Of a stretch of 8,811 bases of DNA, positions 1 through 6,223 are shown piece by piece. The DNA is from Alphaproteobacteria bacterium UBA2964 (GTDB lineage Bacteria; Pseudomonadota; Alphaproteobacteria; MPNO01; UBA2964): NCBI GenBank assembly GCA_002348425.1, contig DEBE01000029.1, positions 1-8,811 of the forward strand, read 5' to 3'. Each line of letters begins with the position of its first letter. Position 1 is the stretch's first letter. A model generated the notes under the pieces. The model searched no databases and was not told the DNA's origin. It was given only the letters and a program-made list of their open reading frames with translations. The translations under genes and the position numbers were made by a program.

Positions 1-360
1 GCAGAGGCGGAGGGTTTTGATGATGCCTTAATGCTAGATTGGCGTGGACAGGTGGCGGAAACAACGGGGGCAAATGTCTTTCTTGTAATTGATGGTTCGA
101 TTCATACCCCTACTCCGGATTGTTTCTTAAATGGAATAACTAGAAGAGCGGTTATAGATCTTGCGCGTGGCCATGGGATTGAGATTATTGAGCGGGCAAT
201 ATTTCCTGAAGAGTTATCCAAAGCTGATGAAGTTTTTGTGACGGGCACTGCGGCGGAAGTGACCCCCGTTGGTCAAATTGATGAAATGAAATTCAAGGTC
301 GGTCCAGTTACCAAATTATTGCTCGAAGAATATGATCACCTTGTACGTCAGACACAATAA
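1..360 (+). CDS. ilvE: Branched-chain amino acid aminotransferase, C-terminal part (5' end outside window)
   Basis: This is the last 119 residues of a class IV pyridoxal-phosphate aminotransferase. The frame is open from base 1, so the gene starts before the window; the ATG at 31 is an internal Met. The family transfers the amino group between glutamate and the keto acids of Leu, Ile and Val in the cytoplasm. The class IV signature is visible: E20-x-T-x-x-N25-V-F27 followed by HTPTPDCFLNGITR, then the C-terminal block FVTGTAAEVTPVGQID typical of IlvE. The family is about 290-310 residues long, so roughly 60% is missing. It is the only + strand gene and converges with moaE, with 41 bp between the two stop codons. 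A D-amino acid or aminodeoxychorismate-lyase relative is possible but the PTPDCFLNGITR block favours IlvE. Confidence 0.9.
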   Translation, partial: AEAEGFDDALMLDWRGQVAETTGANVFLVIDGSIHTPTPDCFLNGITRRAVIDLARGHGIEIIERAIFPEELSKADEVFVTGTAAEVTPVGQIDEMKFKVGPVTKLLLEEYDHLVRQTQ

Positions 361-375
361 TCCCAAGTAATTATA

Positions 376-400
376 GACGGTTTCTGTCAATTAATTTTTA
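376..400 (+). terminator. Weak candidate terminator of ilvE
   Basis: A five-pair stem with one G-U pair (GACGG / CTGTC, loop TTT, 376-388) is followed by AATTAATTTTTA. It lies in the 41-bp gap between the convergent ilvE and moaE stop codons, where a terminator is expected. The stem is short, so this is only a candidate. Nothing clearer is seen for moaE on the other strand. Confidence 0.25.
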
Positions 401-401
401 C

Positions 402-860
402 TTATGTATTTTCAGTTTCCCATTTCTTTGCTTCTCTTTCATCATTGTCCTGAGCCTCAACCCAGCTATCACCGGACAGGCTAGATTCAACCTTCCAAAA
501 TGGCGCTTTGGTTTTTAGCCAGTCTATAAGAAAATGACAGCTTTCTATTGCGGCTCTCCGATGTGCGGAAGTAGTTGCCACGAGAACGATTCGGTCACCA
601 GGTTGAAGTTTGCCAAACCTATGAATGATCAATACATCATTCAAAGGCCACCGCTGATTTGCTTCCTTTTCAATTTTTCTAAGTTGTTTCTCGGTCATCC
701 CAGGATAGTGTTCAAGAGTCATTGCACTAATGTGTTCCTGATTAGCCATGTCCCGCACAAGGCCGATAAAACAACTCTGCGCTCCTATGCCAAAATGCTC
801 ATCCGTCATTTTGGAGAGCTCAATACCGACATCAAAATCCTCTTCCTGAACCCTAATCAC
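402..860 (-). CDS. moaE: Molybdopterin synthase catalytic subunit MoaE
   Basis: MoaE is the large subunit of molybdopterin synthase, which adds two sulfurs to cyclic pyranopterin monophosphate using the thiocarboxylated tail of MoaD. The protein has 152 residues, normal for the family. Conserved positions are visible: R36 in GLVRD, H80-R81 in IHRFG, the AHRRAAIESCHFLIDWLK helix, and K116 and K123 in KTKAPFWK, matching the two E. coli active-site lysines (K119, K126). The start is GTG at 860, chosen because a perfect AGGAGG (869-874) sits 8 nt upstream and the next Met (residue 18) would remove the first strand. It is the last gene of the run and follows the moaD stop by 4 nt. The last 25 or so residues are highly charged and probably disordered. 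Confidence 0.95.
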   Translation of the reverse strand: MIRVQEEDFDVGIELSKMTDEHFGIGAQSCFIGLVRDMANQEHISAMTLEHYPGMTEKQLRKIEKEANQRWPLNDVLIIHRFGKLQPGDRIVLVATTSAHRRAAIESCHFLIDWLKTKAPFWKVESSLSGDSWVEAQDNDEREAKKWETENT

Positions 861-864
861 CTAT

Positions 865-1116
865 TTATCCTCCTGTCATCGGTGGGAATAGTGCAACTTC
901 ATCGTCTGGATCAACTCGAGCATCTAAAGTTGTGATTTCTTGATTAATTGCCACCCGTATTAAGTTTAGGTTCTGAAAAGCTTCGTGATATCCACCCCCT
1001 CTTTTTTTAAGCCATTTAATCAGAGCGCTAACATCCTTAATATGGGTCGGTAAATTGACTGTTTCCTGCACTTTACCAATGCGAGCGCGCACCCATCCAA
1101 AATATAATAACTGCAT
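865..1116 (-). CDS. moaD: Molybdopterin synthase sulfur carrier subunit MoaD
   Basis: MoaD is a small ubiquitin-fold sulfur carrier. Its C-terminal glycine is adenylated, converted to a thiocarboxylate, and inserted into the MoaE active site to donate sulfur. The 83-residue length is typical. The opening strand LLYFGWVRARIG, the middle RVAINQE and the end DDEVALFPPMTGG are all family hallmarks, with the essential terminal Gly82-Gly83 present. The ATG at 1116 overlaps the moeA stop by one base (TAATG), with GAGG about 7 nt upstream inside moeA. It precedes moaE directly, so the two subunits are made together. The adenylating enzyme (MoeB or a ThiF relative) is not in the window. Confidence 0.95.
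   Translation of the reverse strand: MQLLYFGWVRARIGKVQETVNLPTHIKDVSALIKWLKKRGGGYHEAFQNLNLIRVAINQEITTLDARVDPDDEVALFPPMTGG
869..874 (-). promoter_or_regulatory. Shine-Dalgarno of moaE, embedded in moaD
   Basis: The - strand reads AGGAGG, 8 nt before the moaE GTG. The two GGA codons just before the moaD stop (868-873) encode the C-terminal Gly-Gly of MoaD and supply five of the six bases. This site decides the GTG start and points to translational coupling of the two subunits. Confidence 0.85.
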
Positions 1117-2369
1117 TAGCCAACCTCGCTAAATGGCAAAAAATCTACCATATTTCCTTTTTTTATTGTTGTTTGCTCCTCGCTTAGTTCAACAAGTCCA
1201 TCTGATTCAACCATAGAAGTCAGAATTCCTGCCCCGCTAAGAGGAAATTTCTCTGCTTGGTACACACCTTCTTTCCCAATGCTAAGCGCTGCGCGAATCC
1301 ATTCTCTCCTCCCTCCTTTCTTTTCATAATTGAATGCGGCTGGTACTCGAAAAATTTTTGGATCAATTTGCGTTGCCCCGTTGAGTAATAATAAAGCGGG
1401 CCTCGCAAAGCGCATAAATGTAACCATACTGGCTACAGGGTTTCCAGGGAGACCTATGAAGGGAACATTTTTGATTTGGCCGAAAGTGATGGGTCTTCCG
1501 GGTCTAATGGCGACCCGCCAGAAATATAAACACCCTATCCCGGCTACCGCTCGTCGAATGTAATCTTCTTCACCTGTTGAGACGCCGGCGGACGATATTA
1601 TAACATCGTGTTCGAAGGCGGCACTAATTAAAGTTTCACGAATAACTTTAATTTTGTCCGAGATAATGCCCAAATCACTTACCTTACAACCGAGTTGATG
1701 GAGAAGGGCTGATATGGAATAGCGATTAGAATCAAAAATCGTTCCCGGTCGTAATTTATCACCTATATCACAAATTTCATCGCCCGTAGAAAAAAGAGCA
1801 ACGCTTAATGGGCGGTAAACTAAAAGTTTTTCTATACCGATAGAGGCAGACAATCCAATTTCTTGGGGGCGGAGACGTTGTCCCTTCGTTATTACAATAT
1901 TACCAGGTTTAATATCTTCCCCCGCAAAGCGGCGATTGGCCCCTCTTTTGACCCCTTTTGGAATTATAACATTATTGTCTTCAACTACACAGTCCTCCTG
2001 CATCAAGACTGTGTCAGGGCCATTTGGCATGGGTGCCCCAGTAAATATCCTATAGGCATTTCCCATATTTGCTGTTTCTATTAATGGGTGCCCAGCTGTA
2101 ATTCGTCCCTTTATTGGAAGTTTAGTCTCCTCGGTTTGGGAGATGTCATCAAAGTATACGGCGTAACCGTCTACAGCTGAGTTATCATGGGCGGGTACTT
2201 CCTGCTTTGATTTTAAGTCTGCGGCTAAGATCCGCCCAATACCATCTGCTAATTCCACTTCTTCTGATTTAGAAATACATGTAAGTCTTAAACGTAACTC
2301 ATTTAATGCAGCGTCGGTGCTAATTAAGTCTTCACCAAAGGCAAAGCAGTCATCTTTTAACTGTCCCAT
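1116..2369 (-). CDS. moeA: Molybdopterin molybdenumtransferase MoeA
   Basis: MoeA inserts molybdate into adenylylated molybdopterin to give active molybdenum cofactor. The 417 residues cover the whole family length. Visible blocks in order: HDNSAVDGYAV (61-71, substrate-site loop), RIFTGAPMPNGPDTVLMQED (107-126), ALFSTGDEI (191-199), the MoCF/MPT-binding core with IISSAGVSTGEEDY (257-270), RPGRPITFG (289-297), FIGLPGNPVASMVTF (304-318), and a C-terminal beta domain from about 340. The usual S-G-G-V-S reads S-A-G-V-S here (G to A), a mild change beside the catalytic loop; the downstream Asp (D269) is kept. A strong GAGGTGAT lies 6 nt before the ATG, inside the end of mobB. Two nt separate it from mobB, and it overlaps moaD by one. 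Confidence 0.95.
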   Translation of the reverse strand: MGQLKDDCFAFGEDLISTDAALNELRLRLTCISKSEEVELADGIGRILAADLKSKQEVPAHDNSAVDGYAVYFDDISQTEETKLPIKGRITAGHPLIETANMGNAYRIFTGAPMPNGPDTVLMQEDCVVEDNNVIIPKGVKRGANRRFAGEDIKPGNIVITKGQRLRPQEIGLSASIGIEKLLVYRPLSVALFSTGDEICDIGDKLRPGTIFDSNRYSISALLHQLGCKVSDLGIISDKIKVIRETLISAAFEHDVIISSAGVSTGEEDYIRRAVAGIGCLYFWRVAIRPGRPITFGQIKNVPFIGLPGNPVASMVTFMRFARPALLLLNGATQIDPKIFRVPAAFNYEKKGGRREWIRAALSIGKEGVYQAEKFPLSGAGILTSMVESDGLVELSEEQTTIKKGNMVDFLPFSEVG

Positions 2370-2371
2370 AA

Positions 2372-2887
2372 CTACATCACCTCTGAGGATTGCGATTTGA
2401 GTTCACAAATTTCCTCGATGAACTCTGCAATGGCTTGAAAGTCATTAATATCTAGATGCTTAATATTTGTCTCCAAAATTCTATCGCTGGCTATTCCAAT
2501 AATATGGGGGTCATTTGGGTATAGGAGAGGTTTTTTTAACTTACTCCGGTATACCTCTAATTTAGGGTGACTGTGATTTTTAAAGCCCTCAATGAGAACA
2601 ATATCTACGGGTTCCATTTTTTTTAACAAAATTTTTGGATCTGGTTCAATATCGTTTTGGTTTTCATGCATAAGGGCCCAACGCTTTTCTGACGAAATCA
2701 TGACCTCTAATGCACCTGCATCCCGGTGTTCAAATGAATCTTTTCTTGGTTTATCAATATCAAATTTATGATGGGCATGTTTAAGAGTAGAGACGCTATA
2801 ACCCCTATTTATTAAATTCGGTATCAACTTAATAATTAAACTTGTTTTTCCACTACCACTCCAGCCGGCAAACCCAAATATTTTCAT
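2372..2887 (-). CDS. mobB: Molybdopterin-guanine dinucleotide biosynthesis adaptor protein MobB
   Basis: MobB is a P-loop GTP-binding protein that aids MobA in making the guanine dinucleotide form of the molybdenum cofactor; it is usually dispensable. The 171 residues match the family. The Walker A motif GWSGSGKT is at 8-15, followed by the diagnostic TLKHAHHKFDIDKPRKDS (about 35-52), HRDAGA (54-59), and VDIVLIEGFK (about 94-103), the Walker B-like strand. The start ATG at 2887 lies 2 nt after the pgsA stop, with GAGGA 9 nt upstream inside the last codons of pgsA. No mobA is adjacent, which is a common but not universal partner. Its place before moeA suggests that bis-MGD-type enzymes exist in this organism. 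Confidence 0.93.
   Translation of the reverse strand: MKIFGFAGWSGSGKTSLIIKLIPNLINRGYSVSTLKHAHHKFDIDKPRKDSFEHRDAGALEVMISSEKRWALMHENQNDIEPDPKILLKKMEPVDIVLIEGFKNHSHPKLEVYRSKLKKPLLYPNDPHIIGIASDRILETNIKHLDINDFQAIAEFIEEICELKSQSSEVM
2376..2383 (-). promoter_or_regulatory. Strong Shine-Dalgarno of moeA inside mobB
   Basis: The - strand reads GAGGTGAT, an 8-base match to the complement of the 16S rRNA 3' end, 6 nt before the moeA ATG. It overlaps the codons for the last Glu-Val-Met of MobB. It fixes the moeA start and suggests coupling to mobB translation. Confidence 0.75.
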
Positions 2888-2889
2888 TA

Positions 2890-3507
2890 TTATGGTTCCT
2901 CGGTACTCTCCTCGGTCTTTTTGATTTCCTCAGAGTTGTCTTTAAACTTCTCGGTTATATCCATATGATTTAATCCTGTCCGTAAATAATCATATCCGGT
3001 AATTAGAGTTAAAAGAGCTGCAAACCAGAGCCCGGTTTCTCCAATCAATCTTGTCTCCATAAATTCTGGACCTGCATCGCCCACAATTAGAAAACCTATA
3101 GAAAACATTTGTAATGTTGTTTTCCATTTGGCCAATACACTTACCGGCATGCTCTCGTGGTTTCCGGCTAAAAATTCTCTTAAGCCGGAGACTAGGATTT
3201 CTCTGCATAGTATAACAATGGCCGGTAGCACTACGAGGCCAGTTATTTGGCCACACCCAGTCATCATGAGCAAGGTCGCCGCCACTAGTAGCTTGTCGGC
3301 GATAGGGTCTAGGAACTGTCCAAGAAGTGATTGTTGATTTAAAGCACGCGCTAAAAACCCATCAAAAAAATCTGTTATAGCCGCTATTCCAAAAAGTGTA
3401 CAGGCAAGATAACGCCCAATATTGTTCTCTAAAAACAGCAAAGCCACAATTCCAGGAATAGCCGCAATCCGAAATAAGGTCAGTCCGATTGGAATATTTC
3501 TTAGCAT
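2890..3507 (-). CDS. pgsA: CDP-diacylglycerol-glycerol-3-phosphate 3-phosphatidyltransferase
   Basis: This inner-membrane enzyme joins CDP-diacylglycerol and glycerol 3-phosphate to phosphatidylglycerol phosphate, the first committed step to phosphatidylglycerol and cardiolipin. The CDP-alcohol phosphatidyltransferase signature is complete: D46, D49-G50, A53-R54, G63, D67 and D71, in the exact D-G-x2-A-R-x8-G-x3-D-x3-D spacing. CREILVSGLREF (101-112) and AKWKTTLQM (126-134) are also typical of PgsA rather than PssA or Cls-type relatives. Hydrophobic stretches lie at about 8-28, 31-48, 73-100, 131-143 and 158-170. The last 25 residues form a charged, Glu/Lys-rich cytoplasmic tail. It follows uvrC by 68 bp, as in many alphaproteobacteria. 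AGGG lies about 8 nt before the ATG, and TTGACC (3549-3554) in the gap could be a -35 element, but no good -10 goes with it. Confidence 0.95.
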   Translation of the reverse strand: MLRNIPIGLTLFRIAAIPGIVALLFLENNIGRYLACTLFGIAAITDFFDGFLARALNQQSLLGQFLDPIADKLLVAATLLMMTGCGQITGLVVLPAIVILCREILVSGLREFLAGNHESMPVSVLAKWKTTLQMFSIGFLIVGDAGPEFMETRLIGETGLWFAALLTLITGYDYLRTGLNHMDITEKFKDNSEEIKKTEESTEEP

Positions 3508-3575
3508 TGGTTAGCCCTGATCCTATCGTGTCTGTTTCTATGCTTTACGGTCAATTACTATTTTAAAAATATATC

Positions 3576-5465
3576 TTAATTATCTGAATGGAAATGTTCA
3601 TAAATTTTTTGTGCTAAAGGTTGGCTAATGCCTTCAACCGTAACCAAATCAGCTACGCCCGCATCACCTACCCCTCTTGCAGAACCAAAATGGTGCAACA
3701 AGGCTCGCTTGCGGCTTGCACCAACTCCAGAAATTTCATCTAAAGGCGATTTACCCAGTTCTTTTTTTCGTTTGGTACGGTGGCTTGTAATAGCATAGCG
3801 GTGGGCCTCATCTCTTAGGCGTTGTAAGTAGTAGAGGACAGGGTCTGTTGATTTCAACTTAAGTGGTGCCTTGTTCTTCATATATATTTTTTCCTGTCCC
3901 GCATTTCTATCTGGTCCTTTAGCGATTGAAATTATAGGAATATTATTAATATCAAGATCTGTCATTATTTGGTGAACGGCATTTAATTGACCTCGTCCGC
4001 CATCAATGATCAAGAGGTCTGGCCAATTTTCTGATAAGCGTTGATTTGCCTCTATTTTGGAATGCCTGAATCGACGCTTTATAACCTCTTTCATCATTCC
4101 ATAATCATCTCCAGGTGTTAAGTTTTCTCCCTTGATGTTAAACTTACGGTAGGCTTGTTTAATGAACCCGTCAGGTCCCGCAACTATCATTCCTCCAACC
4201 GCGTTACTGCCCGATATATGACTATTATCATACACCTCTATTCTGTTTGGTGAGGAAGTCAAATGTAAAATTTTCGCAATACATTTAAGTAAACGATGCT
4301 GAGTTCGACTTTCAGCCAAACGCCTCGCCAAGGCTTCACGAGCGTTAGTAAAAGCATGTTGGATCAGAGAAAGCTTACTCCCCCTCAGGGGGGTTTTGAT
4401 TGTAACTTTGGCATCCGCACGAACAGATAAGGCGTCGGTTATTAATTTGCATTCCGGTAATTTTTCGCTGACCAGAATAGTTTTTGGAGGTTTTTTATCT
4501 ATGTAAAATTGGGTGATGAAAGAAGAAATTATCTGCGAGGACTTAAGATCACTTGTATTGGTTGGGAAATAAGTCCGGTTACCCAAATTTTGTCCATTAC
4601 GAAAAAAAAACACCTGGATACAAGCTAAACCACTATCTTGATAACCGGCAATTATATCCGCGTCGTCTACCGCTTGGACATTAATATCTTGATGTGCTTG
4701 AATTTGGGAAAGAGCTTTAACTCGATCACGATAAATAGCCGCTTGCTCAAATTTCATATTTTCGGATGCTTCTTCCATACGCTCTAATAAGTTTTTTTGT
4801 AAGTTTCGACTATTACCAGTCAAAAAATTTCGTGTTTCTTGAACAATTAAATCATAATCTTTGCTACTAATACGATCTACGCATGGGGCAGCGCATCTTT
4901 TAATTTGATACTGTAGGCAGGGGCGTTTTCTGCTGTAAAATATATTGTCCGAACAATTTCTTAGGGGGAATGCCCGTTGTAAACTAGCGAGTGTCTTGTT
5001 GACTGCTCCGACGGATGCGAATGGGCCGAAATATTCTCCTGCCTGCTTACGGCCACCCCTATGTTTTATTAGTTGCGGCCAATTTTTTGTATTGGTGAGC
5101 AATAAGTATGGAAACGACTTATCATCGCGCAGCATTACGTTGTACGTGGGCTTCAATTTTTTAATCAAATTACTTTCCAAAAGCAAAGCTTCTAGCTCGG
5201 TATGGGTCTCGACAATTTCAACTAGTCGTGTTGCTGCAATCATACGCTGCATTCGGATTGGTAGTTTGAACGGCCGGGTATAACTTGATACCCGTCGCTT
5301 TAGGCTTTTGGCCTTTCCGACATAAAGAATGTTTGAATCATCGTCAATCATTCGATAGACACCGGGACAATTATTGAGAGTTTTTACCACATCTTCAATA
5401 ACATTAATGCCAAGTTCCAGTGATGGGGAAAATGATTTCTCTATCTTATCCTTCATTTGAACCAC
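3576..5465 (-). CDS. uvrC: Excinuclease ABC subunit C
   Basis: UvrC makes both cuts around a lesion after UvrA and UvrB have located it. The 629 residues show all domains: GIY-YIG nuclease (about 33-115; GVY 35-37, YVG 48-50, R58, E97), a four-cysteine cluster C171, C183, C191, C195 with the same 12/8/4 spacing as the cysteines reported to hold a 4Fe-4S cluster in E. coli UvrC, a UVR motif for UvrB binding (about 225-255), the RNase H-like nuclease (D413 in YDNSH, D488 in IDGGRGQ, H555 in DEAHR as probable catalytic triad), and a helix-hairpin-helix DNA-binding tail (about 575-625). The start is uncertain: GTG at 5465 or ATG at 5456 (626 residues); neither has a strong Shine-Dalgarno. A run of nine T in the coding strand (4602-4610) encodes Phe-Phe-Phe, and the frame is intact there. 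Confidence 0.97.
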   Translation of the reverse strand: MVQMKDKIEKSFSPSLELGINVIEDVVKTLNNCPGVYRMIDDDSNILYVGKAKSLKRRVSSYTRPFKLPIRMQRMIAATRLVEIVETHTELEALLLESNLIKKLKPTYNVMLRDDKSFPYLLLTNTKNWPQLIKHRGGRKQAGEYFGPFASVGAVNKTLASLQRAFPLRNCSDNIFYSRKRPCLQYQIKRCAAPCVDRISSKDYDLIVQETRNFLTGNSRNLQKNLLERMEEASENMKFEQAAIYRDRVKALSQIQAHQDINVQAVDDADIIAGYQDSGLACIQVFFFRNGQNLGNRTYFPTNTSDLKSSQIISSFITQFYIDKKPPKTILVSEKLPECKLITDALSVRADAKVTIKTPLRGSKLSLIQHAFTNAREALARRLAESRTQHRLLKCIAKILHLTSSPNRIEVYDNSHISGSNAVGGMIVAGPDGFIKQAYRKFNIKGENLTPGDDYGMMKEVIKRRFRHSKIEANQRLSENWPDLLIIDGGRGQLNAVHQIMTDLDINNIPIISIAKGPDRNAGQEKIYMKNKAPLKLKSTDPVLYYLQRLRDEAHRYAITSHRTKRKKELGKSPLDEISGVGASRKRALLHHFGSARGVGDAGVADLVTVEGISQPLAQKIYEHFHSDN

Positions 5466-5490
5466 TTTGTATTCTGTGTGGTATACAAGT
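5464..5490 (-). repeat. Overlapping inverted repeats at the uvrC start
   Basis: Two mutually exclusive hairpins can form here. One pairs ACCAC (5461-5465) with GTGGT (5478-5482) across a 12-nt loop and buries the GTG start codon. The other pairs ACTTTGTAT (5464-5472) with ATACAAGT (5483-5490) with one bulged base. Both cover the ribosome-loading region of uvrC. This is read from sequence only; no folding energy was computed. Confidence 0.4.
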
Positions 5491-5529
5491 TTCTACAAAT
5501 ATTAGAATCATAAGTTTATTATCATTTGA

Positions 5530-5546
5530 TAAATAATGATTATTTA
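5530..5546. repeat. 17-bp perfect palindrome in the uvrC leader
   Basis: TAAATAAT-G-ATTATTTA has two 8-bp arms around a single central base. The core has the shape of a 7-1-7 Fur-type site (consensus TGATAATnATTATCA) but lacks the terminal TG/CA and is all A/T in the arms. It overlaps a second dyad, TTATCA-TT-TGATAA (5519-5532). It may be an operator, or only AT-rich symmetry. Confidence 0.45.
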
Positions 5547-5562
5547 GGTTTTCCACCCGTTT

Positions 5563-5571
5563 TGTGGATAA
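5563..5571 (-). promoter_or_regulatory. Perfect DnaA box
   Basis: The - strand reads TTATCCACA, the exact consensus DnaA-binding nonamer. A degenerate copy in the opposite orientation, TTTTCCACC (5549-5557, 7 of 9), lies 5 bp away, and TCCAC/GTGGA form an inverted repeat across the two. It sits just downstream of the candidate uvrC promoter. One box can arise by chance; function is inferred. Confidence 0.5.
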
Positions 5572-5585
5572 GTCTGTATATAAAT

Positions 5586-5613
5586 AGTATAAATTTTTCT
5601 TATCCTGTTGCAA
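5586..5613 (-). promoter_or_regulatory. Candidate sigma-70-type promoter of uvrC
   Basis: On the - strand TTGCAA (5608-5613, 4 of 6 to TTGACA) is followed after 16 nt by TATACT (5586-5591, 5 of 6 to TATAAT). Transcription would begin near 5579-5580 and give a leader of about 115 nt that carries the DnaA box and the palindrome. In so AT-rich a region chance matches are common, so this remains a candidate. Confidence 0.45.
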
Positions 5614-5801
5614 TTATTCAAGATTTTATAAATTGCCTGAATTTTAGGCACTAAGCTGGTAGATTTTAAAAGTCCGAAAAAAAGTGGTGAATTTGGAATT
5701 AACATAAAAAAATCATGCGGAGAAAGAATCTTATTGCTTGACGTTTGAAGGATCTATTGGACAGCGTAAATTAAATTATGGATGTTATTGCAGACAAAAT
5801 T

Positions 5802-6209
5802 TTATCGGAGGCGTTTTCGAATGATTTCTATACCTACGCTTGCTGCATCTGTAATTATATCAAGTTTTTCAATTCGTACTTTTACTTCCAATATTCGTTT
5901 GTCCTCTAAAATGCTTTCAGAAATATTTTCAGCAAGGGTTTCTACTAAATTGATGTGACCGGCGTCTATAATAGCTCGAATTTTTTCAACGACATTTTCA
6001 TAGCATACAACATCCGATAGCCTATCTTTAATTGAGGCACTTGGTTCCGGCACAGCCATATCGAGATTAACTCTTATATTCTGTTTGCCATTCTTTTCAT
6101 GCTTATGAATGCCGATAAGAGCTGGCAAAACTAGCTCACGAATGAATACATGACGAATGTTCAGGTCATCTTTACTCTGAGTATTTTGAACATAGTTTGA
6201 TGTACTCAT
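5802..6209 (-). CDS. folB: Dihydroneopterin aldolase family protein (FolB or FolX)
   Basis: Members of this cytoplasmic tunnel-fold family cleave dihydroneopterin to 6-hydroxymethyl-dihydropterin (FolB, folate pathway) or epimerise dihydroneopterin triphosphate to the monapterin form (FolX). The 135 residues include LIGIHKHEKNGKQNIRVNLDM (31-51, with conserved E38), Y70 in VVCYENV, LVETLAENI (88-96), and K115, the expected catalytic positions. The usual Lys-Pro of FolB is Lys-Leu here (K115-L116), and the segment aligns without gaps to my memory of E. coli FolX (KLHALRYADSV). About 14 N-terminal residues precede the conserved start; a good AGGATAAGG supports ATG 6209. It lies 57 bp after a pteridine-reductase-like gene. 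FolB versus FolX cannot be settled here, so the symbol is provisional. Confidence 0.85.
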   Translation of the reverse strand: MSTSNYVQNTQSKDDLNIRHVFIRELVLPALIGIHKHEKNGKQNIRVNLDMAVPEPSASIKDRLSDVVCYENVVEKIRAIIDAGHINLVETLAENISESILEDKRILEVKVRIEKLDIITDAASVGIEIIRKRLR

Positions 6210-6223
6210 ATACCTTATCCTTT

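Larger units (their letters stand above)
5466..5801. other. 336-bp non-coding region between folB/folX and uvrC
   Basis: This is the only long gap in the window and is very AT-rich. It holds a candidate uvrC promoter (5586-5613), a perfect DnaA box (5563-5571), a 17-bp palindrome (5530-5546), TTATCA-TT-TGATAA (5519-5532), and hairpins at the uvrC start. I see no tRNA, no credible reading frame and no clear intrinsic terminator for the upstream gene. No alphaproteobacterial SOS box (GTTC-N7-GTTC or its complement) is seen. The half nearest folB (about 5640-5801) shows only A/T runs and no pattern I can name. Confidence 0.7.

Noticed and set aside
534..935. 133-codon open frame on the + strand
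   Set aside because: It runs antisense across moaE and the end of moaD, both of which have clear family motifs. The translation resembles nothing I know and has no ribosome site.
4602..4610. Run of nine A (T on the coding strand) as a frameshift site in uvrC
   Set aside because: The frame is intact and encodes Phe-Phe-Phe in a normally hydrophobic strand; nothing suggests programmed slippage.
4945..5283. 112-codon open frame on the + strand
   Set aside because: It is antisense to the GIY-YIG half of uvrC, with no recognisable motif.
5466..5801. tRNA, small RNA or SOS box in the uvrC upstream gap
   Set aside because: No T-loop GGTTCGA-type sequence, no cloverleaf, and no GTTC-N7-GTTC or GAAC-N7-GAAC pair was found.
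5778..5909. Small + strand frame starting ATGGATGTTATTGCAGAC
   Set aside because: About 43 codons, mostly antisense to folB/folX, without Shine-Dalgarno or similarity I recognise.
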